Assembly (NCBI GenBank): GCA_050701695.1
Contig: JBOGDE010000225.1
Coordinates: 1-9,500, forward strand
Origin: WHSM01 sp050701695
GTDB taxonomy: Bacteria > Actinomycetota > Actinomycetes > Mycobacteriales > Micromonosporaceae
DNA: 9,500 nt
Reading direction: 5' to 3'
Part shown: positions 1 to 6,500 of the stretch, piece after piece
How positions within the stretch are numbered: the first letter of the stretch is position 1
Layout: each line of letters opens with the position of its first letter
Made by a program: the position numbers and the translations under genes
Notes under the pieces: model-generated
Database searches by the model: none
Told to the model about the DNA's origin: nothing
What the model saw: the letters and a program-made list of their open reading frames with translations, nothing else

Positions 1-1429
1 CCGCCTGGGGGGCGAAGCCGGCGGTGACGCCCGCCGGCAGCCCGGAGGCGGTCAGGTCGACCGCGGAGTTGAAGCCGCCGCTGCTGCCCACCGTCACGGT
101 CGACTGCACGTTGCCGCCCTGGGCGACCGAGACGGCGGTCGGGTTGGCGGCGAGGCCGAAATCGGGGCCGGCCGCAGCCTTCTTGCAGGACCCGGTGACG
201 TGGTCGGTGAAGGTACGTCCGGCCACCGGCCGGAAGTCCACGGTGTAGCCGGTCGCTGTCAGGGTCAGCTCGCCGACACCGAAGGTGTTGTTGTTGAACC
301 GTTCCGACGGGCCGGCGGTGCTCGACCGCGAGCTGTAGAGGGACTTGCCGCCGGTCCCGATCACGATCTGGCGGACCCCGTTCGTGTCGTCCCGGGTGCC
401 GTCCGGCCGGGCCGGCGCGAACCGCTCGTACGAGTGGTCGTGACCGACGATCACCAGGTCGGCCTTGGCGTCGTAGAGCGCGGTGTAGAGCGCGTTGACG
501 CTGGTGCTGTCGCCGTGGTTGCCGCTGGAGAACCGGGCGTGGTGCCAGTAGGCGGCGGTGCACGGCTTGGTGCTGCTGGCCAGGTCGTTCCTCAGCCAGG
601 TCTCCTGCGCACTGCCCGCGCCGCGGCTGACGTTGCTGTTGAGCGCGACCATGTGCCAGTCGCCGACGTCGTAGCTGTAGTAGCCTTGCCCGCGCTCGCC
701 GACGTACACGCCCTGGCCGGTGAAGTAGTCGAAGTAGCCGGCGGCCCCGGAGGTGTAGTACTCGTGGTTGCCCGGCGACGGGTGCACCCGGTCGTTGAAT
801 CTGCCCCAGGTCGGGTGGTACTGGTTGTTGAACTGCGACAGGGTGCCGCTGTCGTAGGCGTTGTCGCCGGCCGTGATCACCGCGGTCGGGTTCATGGTGT
901 CGAGCAGGTCGTCGGTCTGGTTGCACGCCGACCCGCAGATGTCACCGGCGGCGGCCACGGTCACGCTCGCCTGGCTCAGCTGCTGGCTCCCGGACTGGTA
1001 CGCGTCGACGGCGTACCGGCTGCGCGGGTCGCGCAACCGCGGCGTGACCGTGACGCACTCCCCGGCGAACGCCCGGGTGTAGAACGCCTTGCCGTTCCAG
1101 TGCCGACCGGTCAGGGTGTACGCCCCGCCCGCGGCGCCGGTGACGGTGACGGTGTCGCCGCCGGCCAACGACAGCGCGGTGAACCGCAGCCGCAGCCACT
1201 GCGCGCCGTCGTCACACACGGTCTGTGGCGTCGCGCTGGAGACGTTGATCCTGCCGGTACGGGCGCCCCGCTCGGCAACCTGCCGCACCGCCTGCGCGGG
1301 CTCGGGTGGGGCCGCGCCGGTGGTGTCCGGTGGCGACGCGGCGGTGGCTTGTGAGAGGGACGCGGTGATGACGGAGGCGGCCGCCAGCGCGAGTGCGCTG
1401 AGGCCGACCACCAAGCTACGACGATTCAT
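1..1429 (-). CDS. Secreted purple-acid-phosphatase-like metallophosphoesterase (3' end beyond window)
   Basis: 476 residues are visible from the ATG at 1429; the gene continues past base 1. The start has a strong ribosome site, GGGGAGG, nine bases upstream (1439-1445). Residues 1-30 look like an export signal: NRRSLVVG, a hydrophobic stretch, then ATA-A as a cleavage site. The twin arginine leaves Tat export possible. Residues about 55-150 form a beta-rich predomain with two cysteines (C72, C125). The catalytic domain follows, with the purple acid phosphatase motif series in order: AGDIC (D163), GDNAY (D189, Y192), GNHE (N221, H222), YWHH (H296/H297) and GHDHSYER (H330, H332). These would bind a two-metal centre that hydrolyses phosphate esters outside the cell. 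From about residue 423 an Ig-like tail of the DFxLxxNPxxVSVAQGG type begins, common in actinomycete exoenzymes. The first motif ends in Cys where many purple acid phosphatases have Gly. The family is secure; the substrate is unknown. Confidence 0.93.
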   Translation of the reverse strand, partial: MNRRSLVVGLSALALAAASVITASLSQATAASPPDTTGAAPPEPAQAVRQVAERGARTGRINVSSATPQTVCDDGAQWLRLRFTALSLAGGDTVTVTGAAGGAYTLTGRHWNGKAFYTRAFAGECVTVTPRLRDPRSRYAVDAYQSGSQQLSQASVTVAAAGDICGSACNQTDDLLDTMNPTAVITAGDNAYDSGTLSQFNNQYHPTWGRFNDRVHPSPGNHEYYTSGAAGYFDYFTGQGVYVGERGQGYYSYDVGDWHMVALNSNVSRGAGSAQETWLRNDLASSTKPCTAAYWHHARFSSGNHGDSTSVNALYTALYDAKADLVIVGHDHSYERFAPARPDGTRDDTNGVRQIVIGTGGKSLYSSRSSTAGPSERFNNNTFGVGELTLTATGYTVDFRPVAGRTFTDHVTGSCKKAAAGPDFGLAANPTAVSVAQGGNVQSTVTVGSSGGFNSAVDLTASGLPAGVTAGFAPQA

Positions 1430-1609
1430 AGTATGGAACCTCCCCAGGAACCTTCAGCAGGGATTCGACACCCCGCCGGCACGCTCCACCACTGTTGGCC
1501 CGCGACAAGCTGGATAACTCTGGAAGAAGTCCGGGAATCCGCCCGTCCAGGGGCCACGCCAGGCCGTATATTCGCCACGCGCGGGGGCACCACACGAGTA
1601 GGACATCCG
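1430..1609. promoter_or_regulatory. Divergent intergenic region between phosphoesterase and XRE gene
   Basis: These 180 bp lie between two divergent starts, so promoters for both genes should be here. The stretch is less GC-rich than the flanking genes. Weak -10 candidates are TATATT at 1567-1572 on the plus strand and TTATCC (1513-1518) read on the minus strand. Neither has a convincing -35 hexamer at normal spacing, so the assignments are tentative. GCACCACACGA at 1587-1597, just before the XRE ribosome site, shares the heptamer GCACCAC with the right arm of the inverted repeat upstream of pncB. No clear operator palindrome was found. Confidence 0.35.
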
Positions 1610-2506
1610 GTGAGAAACCCATTCAGCGAGGCGCTGCGCACCGCCCTGACAGCCAGCGGGTACAGCCTGGAGCAGCTCTCCGCCGAGCTGCGGCGGCGCG
1701 GCACCCCGGTCAGCGTGAGCGCGCTGAGCAACTGGCAGACCGGCGAGAACCATCCGGAGCGGGCGTCCTCGATCGCGGCGGTCTCGACGGTGGAGGCGGT
1801 GCTCGGGGTGCCTGCCCGGTCGCTGGTCACCCTGATCCCACCGCGCCGCAGCCGGGGCCGGCGCCGCACCGTGCCGGGGCTGCCGCACCAGCGGCTCTGG
1901 CGCTCCCCCGAGGTGGTCACCCGGCTGCTCGCCAAGCTCGACGCCGACCCGGCCGAACTCACCGCGCCGGCCCGGATCTCGCGTACCGAGAAGGCACGGA
2001 TCGACGAGTGGGGGCACGAACGGGGCTCCCACACCCGGCTGCTGCTGCAGGGCAACCGGGACCGTACCGAGCGGCTGTTCGTGGTGACCCGCTGCCACTC
2101 GCTGCCGCAGGCGCCGACGGTGTACGGCACCGAGGGCTGCCGGCCGGGCCGGTTCCGGGCCGACGCCACCGCCTCGCTGTACGCGTTCGAGCTGTTGCTG
2201 GACCGGCCGCTGGCCGCCGGCGAACTCACCGCGGTGGAGTACGGGCTCCGGCTGCCACCCGGTCAGCCGGAGACCCGCAGCACGGTACGGGTGCATCCGG
2301 GCCTGCGGGATCTCACGCTGCGCATCGACTTCCACCCCGGCCGGATGCCGGTGCGCTGCCACGGCTTCCACCAACCCGCGTACGACCAGCCGGAACAGCC
2401 GACCCTGCGGCGCGGCGGCGACGAGCTGGCACGCGGCTTCCAGCTGGTGCTGCTGGACCCCGCTCCGGGGATCCACGGCGTGCGCTGGGAGTGGCCCGAG
2501 CCGTAA
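1610..2506 (+). CDS. XRE-type helix-turn-helix protein with unknown C-terminal domain
   Basis: The open frame reaches back to 1433, but the GTG at 1610 is preferred. AGGA sits six bases before it (1600-1603), and the longer form would cover the divergent promoter region with atypical sequence. This gives 298 residues. Residues about 5-70 resemble an XRE/Cro helix-turn-helix: FSEALRTALTASGYSLEQLSAELRRR, then SVSALSNWQTGENHPER as the recognition-helix region, then a helix ending VLGVPARSL. A basic linker (PPRRSRGRRR, 78-87) follows. Residues 100-298 look mixed alpha/beta, with a strand-rich end containing RCHGFHQP, and match no domain I recognise. The likely role is DNA binding with a sensing or protein-contact domain. 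It sits upstream of the pncBA operon in the same direction, separated by 200 bp containing a long inverted repeat, so it could regulate itself or pncBA. That link is inference. Confidence 0.85.
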   Translation: MRNPFSEALRTALTASGYSLEQLSAELRRRGTPVSVSALSNWQTGENHPERASSIAAVSTVEAVLGVPARSLVTLIPPRRSRGRRRTVPGLPHQRLWRSPEVVTRLLAKLDADPAELTAPARISRTEKARIDEWGHERGSHTRLLLQGNRDRTERLFVVTRCHSLPQAPTVYGTEGCRPGRFRADATASLYAFELLLDRPLAAGELTAVEYGLRLPPGQPETRSTVRVHPGLRDLTLRIDFHPGRMPVRCHGFHQPAYDQPEQPTLRRGGDELARGFQLVLLDPAPGIHGVRWEWPEP

Positions 2507-2669
2507 CGACGTGGTGCACGATAGGCTGCCGGGCCGCGCCGGACCCATTTGCCGACCGGCGGCGTTGTCGGCTCGCCCGGATACAACACCGGTATCCGGA
2601 CAACCCTCCGCCTTGCCGGACGACAAACGGGCCTCGCCGCGCCTCCGGCGCTATCGTGCACCACGTCGT
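2506..2669. repeat. Perfect 19-bp inverted repeat enclosing 126 bp
   Basis: The left arm ACGACGTGGTGCACGATAG (2506-2524) has an exact reverse complement at 2651-2669. The left arm begins on the last base of the XRE stop codon, and the right arm ends 37 bp before the pncB ATG. Five further pairs (GCCGG 2528-2532 with CCGGC 2645-2649) continue the stem after a small asymmetric loop, and a second palindrome lies in the middle. A perfect 19-bp match at this spacing is not expected by chance. Each arm is itself partly symmetric (CGTG-GTG-CACG). Possible readings are paired operators that loop, a long RNA stem in a read-through transcript, or the ends of a small non-autonomous mobile element. No transposase is present and no target duplication is visible at the outer edges. 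Confidence 0.9.
2577..2599. repeat. 8-bp palindrome inside the inverted-repeat interval
   Basis: CCGGATAC (2577-2584) and GTATCCGG (2592-2599) are exact reverse complements around a seven-base loop. GTTGTC (2564-2569) and GACAAC (2599-2604) could form additional outer pairs with a bulge on the left side. No run of T follows on either strand, so it is not a classical intrinsic terminator, although it could help end the XRE transcript. It lies near the centre of the larger inverted repeat and would form the tip of that structure. Confidence 0.6.
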
Positions 2670-2694
2670 GAAAGTGGTGGGCCGCGGTCACGCA

Positions 2695-2700
2695 TAGGCT
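2695..2700 (+). promoter_or_regulatory. Candidate -10 box for leaderless pncBA transcript
   Basis: TAGGCT fits the actinobacterial TAnnnT -10 pattern and ends six bases before the pncB ATG at 2707. That is the spacing seen when transcription starts at or next to the start codon. No Shine-Dalgarno sequence lies between it and the ATG, which supports a leaderless mRNA. A poor -35-like GTGAAA is at 2669-2674, spaced 20 bp away. The phrase CACG-ATAGGCT-GCCG also occurs at 2517-2530, with small insertions in the pncB copy, so this promoter region may be partly duplicated. Confidence 0.5.
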
Positions 2701-2706
2701 TTGCCG

Positions 2707-3990
2707 ATGTCGACCAGCACCGCGCTCGCCACCGACCACTACGAGCTGACCATGCTCTCCGCCGCCCTGAAGGACGGCACCGCCCACCGGCGCTGCGTGT
2801 TCGAGGTCTTCGCCCGCCGGCTGCACCACGGCCGGCGGTACGGCGTGGTCTGCGGCACCGGACGGCTGGTCTCCCTGCTCCGCGACTTCCGGTTCGGTGA
2901 GGACGAGCTGAGCTTCCTGCGCGAGACCGGCGTGGTGGACACCCCGACCGCGGACTGGCTCGCCGGCTACCGGTTCGGCGGCGACATCGACGGGTACGCC
3001 GAGGGTGAGCTGTACTTTCCGGGCTCCCCGATCCTGACCGTGTCCGGGACGTTCGCCGAAGCCGTACTGCTGGAGACGCTGGTGCTCTCGGTGCTGAACC
3101 ACGACTGCGCGATCGCGTCGGCGGCCGCCCGGATGGTGACCGCCGCGAAGGGCCGGCCGATCATCGAGATGGGTGGCCGGCGTACCCACGAGGAGGCCGC
3201 GGTGGCCGCGGCGCGGGCGGCGTACCTGGCCGGGTTCGCCTCGACGTCCAACCTGGAGGCGGGCCGCCGGTACCAGATCCCCACCGCCGGCACCGCGGCA
3301 CACGCGTACACCCTGCTGCACGACGCGGAGGCAGACGCGTTCGCGGGGCAGATCGCCGCACTGGGTACGGAGACCACCCTGCTGGTCGACACGTACGACA
3401 TCAGCCAGGGGATCCGCACAGCGATCGAGGTGGCGGGGCCGAAGCTACGCGCGATCCGGCTGGACTCCGGCGATATGTCGGTGATGGCCCGGCAGTCCCG
3501 CGAACTGCTCGACTCGCTGGGGGCACCCGACACCAAGATCGTGGTCTCCGGCGACCTCGACGAGTACGCGATCGCGGCGCTGGCCGCCGAGCCGGTCGAC
3601 GCGTACGGGGTCGGCACCTCGCTGGTGACCGGCTCCGGGGTGCCGACCGCGCAGCTGGTCTACAAGCTGGTCGAGGTGGAGGGCCGGCCGGTGGTCAAAC
3701 GCAGCGAGCACAAGGGCACCCGGGGCGGCCGCAAGAACGCGGTACGCCGCCACAAGCCCACCGGCACCGCCACCGAGGAGGTGGTGGTCTCGCAGGGCAC
3801 CCCGCCGGCTCTCCCGCACGACCGGCCGCTCCAGCGACGGTTCGTGACCGGCGGCGAGGCGGTGGACGCGCCGTCGCTGTCCGACAGCCGGGAGCGGCTG
3901 CGCACCGGGCTGACCTCGATACCGTGGGAAGGTCTGAAGCTCTCCGAAGGGGACCCGGCGATCCCGGTGACGTTCCAAGGGGGTACGTGA
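2707..3990 (+). CDS. pncB: Nicotinate phosphoribosyltransferase
   Basis: 427 residues, a usual length for the family. The enzyme joins nicotinate to PRPP, with ATP hydrolysis, to form nicotinate mononucleotide in the cytosolic Preiss-Handler route to NAD. Recognisable features in order are TDHYELTM near the N-terminus (9-16), FEVFARRL (32-39), NHDCAIASAAARM (131-143), the IIEMGGRRTHEEAA block (152-165), STSN (179-182), GTAAHA with the probable phosphorylated histidine H199, DTYD (228-231), RLDSGDM (251-257), SGDLDEY (281-287) and GVGTSLVTG (301-309). The ATG at 2707 is chosen because the conserved TDHYELTM block follows directly; an in-frame TTG at 2701 would add two residues. The gene appears leaderless. 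Its stop overlaps the pncA start by one base, so the two genes form an operon that carries out two consecutive salvage steps. Confidence 0.96.
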   Translation: MSTSTALATDHYELTMLSAALKDGTAHRRCVFEVFARRLHHGRRYGVVCGTGRLVSLLRDFRFGEDELSFLRETGVVDTPTADWLAGYRFGGDIDGYAEGELYFPGSPILTVSGTFAEAVLLETLVLSVLNHDCAIASAAARMVTAAKGRPIIEMGGRRTHEEAAVAAARAAYLAGFASTSNLEAGRRYQIPTAGTAAHAYTLLHDAEADAFAGQIAALGTETTLLVDTYDISQGIRTAIEVAGPKLRAIRLDSGDMSVMARQSRELLDSLGAPDTKIVVSGDLDEYAIAALAAEPVDAYGVGTSLVTGSGVPTAQLVYKLVEVEGRPVVKRSEHKGTRGGRKNAVRRHKPTGTATEEVVVSQGTPPALPHDRPLQRRFVTGGEAVDAPSLSDSRERLRTGLTSIPWEGLKLSEGDPAIPVTFQGGT

Positions 3991-4565
3991 TGACGCGCGC
4001 ACTGATCGTGGTGGACGTGCAGCGTGACTTCTGCGAAGGCGGCTCGCTGGCGGTGGCCGGCGGTGCCGGGGTGGCCGGCGCCATCACCTCGCTGCTGTAC
4101 GACCCGCAGCGGCCCTGGGACCACGTGGTCGCCACCCGTGACCACCACGTCGATCCCGGCGAGCACTTCAGCGCCGACCCGGACTTCGCACACTCCTGGC
4201 CGCCGCACTGCGTGGTCGGCACCCCCGGTGTCGAGCTGCACCCGGGGCTGGACGCGTCCCGGATGGAGGCGATCTTCGACAAGGGCGAGTACGCCGCCGC
4301 GTACTCCGGATTCGAAGGCCGCTCCGGCGGCACCCCGCTCGCCGATTGGCTGCGCGCCCGCGGTGTCACCGACGTCGACGTGGTCGGCATCGCCACCGAC
4401 CACTGCGTACGCGCCACCGCGCTGGACGCCGTACGCGAGGGCTTCACCACCCGGGTGCTGCTCGACCACACCGCCGGCGTCGCGGCCGACACCGTGTCCA
4501 CCACACTGGAGTCGCTCCGCGAGGCCGGCGTGACCCTGGTCGGTGAGCCCGTGGTGAAGGCCTAG
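3990..4565 (+). CDS. pncA: Nicotinamidase (pyrazinamidase type)
   Basis: 191 residues, very like M. tuberculosis PncA from end to end. It hydrolyses nicotinamide to nicotinate and ammonia, supplying the substrate of PncB encoded just upstream. The catalytic triad of the isochorismatase-like hydrolase fold is visible: D9 in IVVDVQRDF, K98 in FDKGEY and C139 in ATDHCVRAT. The metal-binding set fits D51, H53, H59 and H73 (RDHHVDPGEHF and WPPHCV). The start overlaps the pncB stop in a TGATG arrangement and has AAGGGGG (3977-3983) six bases before it, so translation is probably coupled. An in-frame upstream ATG at 3924 would bury the start in pncB and add 22 unrelated residues, so I rejected it. 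Enzymes of this type also deamidate pyrazinamide, a family property not tested here. Confidence 0.97.
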   Translation: MTRALIVVDVQRDFCEGGSLAVAGGAGVAGAITSLLYDPQRPWDHVVATRDHHVDPGEHFSADPDFAHSWPPHCVVGTPGVELHPGLDASRMEAIFDKGEYAAAYSGFEGRSGGTPLADWLRARGVTDVDVVGIATDHCVRATALDAVREGFTTRVLLDHTAGVAADTVSTTLESLREAGVTLVGEPVVKA

Positions 4566-4569
4566 CCCT

Positions 4570-4590
4570 GTCCCGTCGATTGCCCGGGAC
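4570..4590 (+). terminator. Hairpin just after pncA, possible terminator
   Basis: GTCCCG (4570-4575) pairs exactly with CGGGAC (4585-4590) around a nine-base loop, four bases after the pncA stop. There is no T-run, which is usual for high-GC actinomycetes, so termination is suggested by position only. A second GC-rich symmetric patch (CCGCC ggt GGCGG) follows at about 4593-4605. Confidence 0.4.
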
Positions 4591-4650
4591 CCCCGCCGGT
4601 GGCGGCGATCGCCGGTCCGGCACGCTAGGGGCCATGACCGTACTGGATGG

Positions 4651-4725
4651 CACTCGCTTCGCTCGTGCGGGTCATGCGGCTTTGAGCCGCCCTGTAGCCG
4701 ACCCTGCGGCTCAGTCGCTGCGCTC
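4651..4725. repeat. Repeat-like structured intergenic element upstream of the ABC exporter
   Basis: The block is bounded by two near-identical 14-mers in the same direction: CACTCGCTTCGCTC (4651-4664) and CAGTCGCTGCGCTC (4712-4725), 12 of 14 bases equal. Between them GCGGCT (4676-4681), AGCCGC (4685-4690) and GCGGCT (4706-4711) allow two mutually exclusive hairpins: 4676-4681 with 4685-4690, or 4684-4690 (GAGCCGC) with 4706-4712 (GCGGCTC). I recall similar CTCGCTTCGCTCGTGC and GTCGCTGCGCTCCCTC strings scattered through actinomycete genomes, but cannot check that here. The element ends 33 bp before the exporter ATPase start. It may be a dispersed palindromic repeat, an attenuator, or both. Confidence 0.5.
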
Positions 4726-4758
4726 CCTCACCTCCGGGCCGACTGCGGGCGGCGCCGC

Positions 4759-5616
4759 ATGACCGACACCGCGATCTCGGTACGCGGCCTGCGCAAGGCG
4801 TACCGGGGCACCACCGCTGTCGACGGGATCGACCTGGACGTGGCCCGTGGCGAGGTGTTCTCCCTGCTCGGGCCGAACGGCGCAGGCAAGACGACCACCG
4901 TGGAGATCCTGGAGGGTTTCCGGCGGCGGGACACCGGCGAGGTGTCGGTGCTGGGCCACGATCCTCGTGAGGCCGGCGCCGACTGGCGGGCCCGGATCGG
5001 GATCGTGCTGCAGTCCACCGGCGAGTTCGAGGAACTCTCCGTCGCCGAGGTGGTGCACCACTTCGCCGCGTACTACCCGCGGCCGGACGACCCCGACGCG
5101 GTGATCGAGCGGGTCGGTCTGAGCCACAAGCGCGGCGTACGCGCGAAGACCCTCTCCGGCGGGCAGCGGCGCCGACTCGACGTGGCGCTGTCGATCGTCG
5201 GCCGCCCGGAGCTGCTGTTCCTGGACGAGCCGACCACCGGGTTCGACCCACAGGCCCGGCGGGAGTTCTGGGAGATCACCCGCGGGCTCGCCGAGGGCGG
5301 CACCACGATCCTGCTCACCACCCACTACCTGCACGAGGCGGAAGCACTCGCCGACCGGGTCGCGGTGATCAACCAGGGCCGGATCGTCGAGGTCGGTACG
5401 CCGGCCGCGCTCGGTGGCCGGGAAGGCCAGCCCGCGAAGGTGCGCTGGCAGGGCGCCGGCGGCCCCCGCGAGCTCACCACCGACACGCCCGACAAGGCGG
5501 TTGCCGAACTGGTCGCCGAGCACGGCGAGCTGCCCGGACTGACCGTGACCCGGCCCAGCCTGGAAGACATCTACCTGAGCATGATCGGCGCCGCTGACGG
5601 CGAGGAGGACCAGTGA
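4759..5616 (+). CDS. ABC transporter ATP-binding protein (DrrA/CcmA-like exporter type)
   Basis: 285 residues with a complete nucleotide-binding domain: Walker A GPNGAGKT (38-45, K44), Q-loop Q85, signature LSGGQ (132-136), Walker B LLFLDE with catalytic E157, and switch histidine H189 in LTTHYLHEAE. The C-terminal 70 residues contain the RPSLEDIYL motif (265-273) common in ATPases paired with ABC-2 permeases. It should sit on the inner membrane face and power the permease encoded next, whose GTG start overlaps this stop by four bases. The ATG at 4759 fits the family N-terminus (ISVRGLRKAYRG), but only a poor GC-rich ribosome site precedes it. An upstream 42-codon frame ends in an ATGA overlap with this start, so coupling is possible. 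The substrate cannot be told from sequence; drug, lipid or peptide export are all possible. Confidence 0.95.
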   Translation: MTDTAISVRGLRKAYRGTTAVDGIDLDVARGEVFSLLGPNGAGKTTTVEILEGFRRRDTGEVSVLGHDPREAGADWRARIGIVLQSTGEFEELSVAEVVHHFAAYYPRPDDPDAVIERVGLSHKRGVRAKTLSGGQRRRLDVALSIVGRPELLFLDEPTTGFDPQARREFWEITRGLAEGGTTILLTTHYLHEAEALADRVAVINQGRIVEVGTPAALGGREGQPAKVRWQGAGGPRELTTDTPDKAVAELVAEHGELPGLTVTRPSLEDIYLSMIGAADGEEDQ

Positions 5617-6449
5617 CCACCGTGACCCGCAGCCCTTCCGGTACCGACCTGGGGCGGCCCGGTGTGGTCCGGCTCGGGCTGCTGCGCGGGCGGCTGGAGC
5701 TCAAGCAGTTCTTCCGGGGCCGGGAGTCGGTGATCTTCTCCTTCCTGTTCCCGGTGATGCTGCTGGTGATCTTCGGTTCGATCTTCCACCAGGAGATCGC
5801 GCCCGGGGTGAGCTTCACCCAGTACTTCGTCGCCGGCATGATCGCCGCCGGTCTGCTCTCGATCAGCTTCCAGACCCTCGCCATCCAGATCCCGATCGAA
5901 CGCGACCGCGGTGTCCTGAAACGTCTCGCCGGTACTCCGATGCCGCGCGCCGCGTACTTCCTCGGCAAGATCATCATGGTTACGGTGTGCGGCCTGCTGG
6001 AGATGGCGCTGCTGCTCGCGGTGGCGGCGCTCTTCTACGGCGTGACGCTGCCGACCACGCTGGACCGCTGGCTCACCCTGGCCTGGGTCAGCGTGCTCGG
6101 GATCGCCGCCTGCACCCTGTGCGGTATCGCGTTCTCGTCGATTCCCCGGGAAGGCAAGCGGGCGCCGGCGGTGGTCACCCCGGTGGCCCTGGCGCTGCAG
6201 TTCATCTCCGGGGTGTTCTTCGTCTTCACCTCGCTGCCCGGCTGGATGCAGCAGATCGCCGCGGTGTTCCCTCTGAAGTGGATGACCCAGGGCATGCGCG
6301 CGGTGTTCCTGCCCGACTCGTACGCCCCGAACGAGCCCGCCGGTGGCTGGGAGCTCGACCGCATCGCCCTCGTCCTGGCCGCCTGGATCGTGATCGGCCT
6401 GCTGCTGTGCCTGCGCACCTTCCGCTGGACCTCCCCCACCGACGGCTGA
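5613..6449 (+). CDS. ABC-2 type permease of the exporter
   Basis: 278 residues, GTG start at 5613 inside the end of the ATPase gene, preceded by a strong GAGGAGG site (5602-5608). Six hydrophobic helices are visible at about 40-58, 68-92, 118-143, 153-175, 187-208 and 250-268, the usual ABC-2 layout. The segment IPIERDRGVLKRLAGTPMPRAAYFLGK (93-119) matches the cytoplasmic coupling region typical of these permeases. SGVFFVFTSLPGWMQQIAAVFPLKWMTQGMRAVF (199-232) matches the conserved C-terminal loop between helices five and six. It probably works as a dimer with two copies of the ATPase to move a substrate outward. No two-component system or TetR regulator is adjacent, so regulation and substrate stay open. 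The gene converges with the YcxB-like gene across 51 bp. Confidence 0.94.
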   Translation: MTTVTRSPSGTDLGRPGVVRLGLLRGRLELKQFFRGRESVIFSFLFPVMLLVIFGSIFHQEIAPGVSFTQYFVAGMIAAGLLSISFQTLAIQIPIERDRGVLKRLAGTPMPRAAYFLGKIIMVTVCGLLEMALLLAVAALFYGVTLPTTLDRWLTLAWVSVLGIAACTLCGIAFSSIPREGKRAPAVVTPVALALQFISGVFFVFTSLPGWMQQIAAVFPLKWMTQGMRAVFLPDSYAPNEPAGGWELDRIALVLAAWIVIGLLLCLRTFRWTSPTDG

Positions 6450-6500
6450 CCCGCGCACTTCGCCCCAGCCCCGGGCGCCCCCGCTCACTTGGGGACCGGG

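Noticed and set aside
200..1354. Long plus-strand open frame of 384 codons opposite the phosphoesterase
   Set aside because: Its product is a low-complexity Val/Arg/Gly/Ala-rich string with no domain, whereas the minus-strand frame encodes a clear enzyme with signal peptide and metal motifs. It is a high-GC shadow frame.
1429..1455. Two GGTTCC motifs 12 bp apart before the phosphoesterase, considered as a PHO box
   Set aside because: They do not match the GTTCACC-type direct repeats of actinobacterial PhoP boxes, and one overlaps the ribosome site region, so phosphate control cannot be claimed.
1454..2626. Minus-strand open frame of 390 codons across the XRE gene and the following gap
   Set aside because: It has no recognisable domain and Gln/Arg/Pro-rich composition, and it would end inside the phosphoesterase promoter region. 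The plus-strand frame has a helix-turn-helix and a ribosome site.
2506..2669. Inverted repeat as a proven miniature transposable element
   Set aside because: Bases immediately outside the two arms show no convincing target duplication and no transposase is nearby; left as one of several hypotheses.
2701..2706. TTG at 2701 as the pncB start
   Set aside because: It adds only Met-Pro before the ATG and lies directly against the TAGGCT -10 candidate. The ATG at 2707 has better leaderless spacing, though the TTG cannot be strictly excluded.
4634..4762. 42-codon frame ending in an ATGA overlap with the exporter ATPase, as a real protein gene
   Set aside because: The sequence lies wholly within the repeat-like block and the product (MTVLDGTRFARAGHAALS...) resembles no known peptide. 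Kept as a finding about possible coupling, not annotated as a gene.
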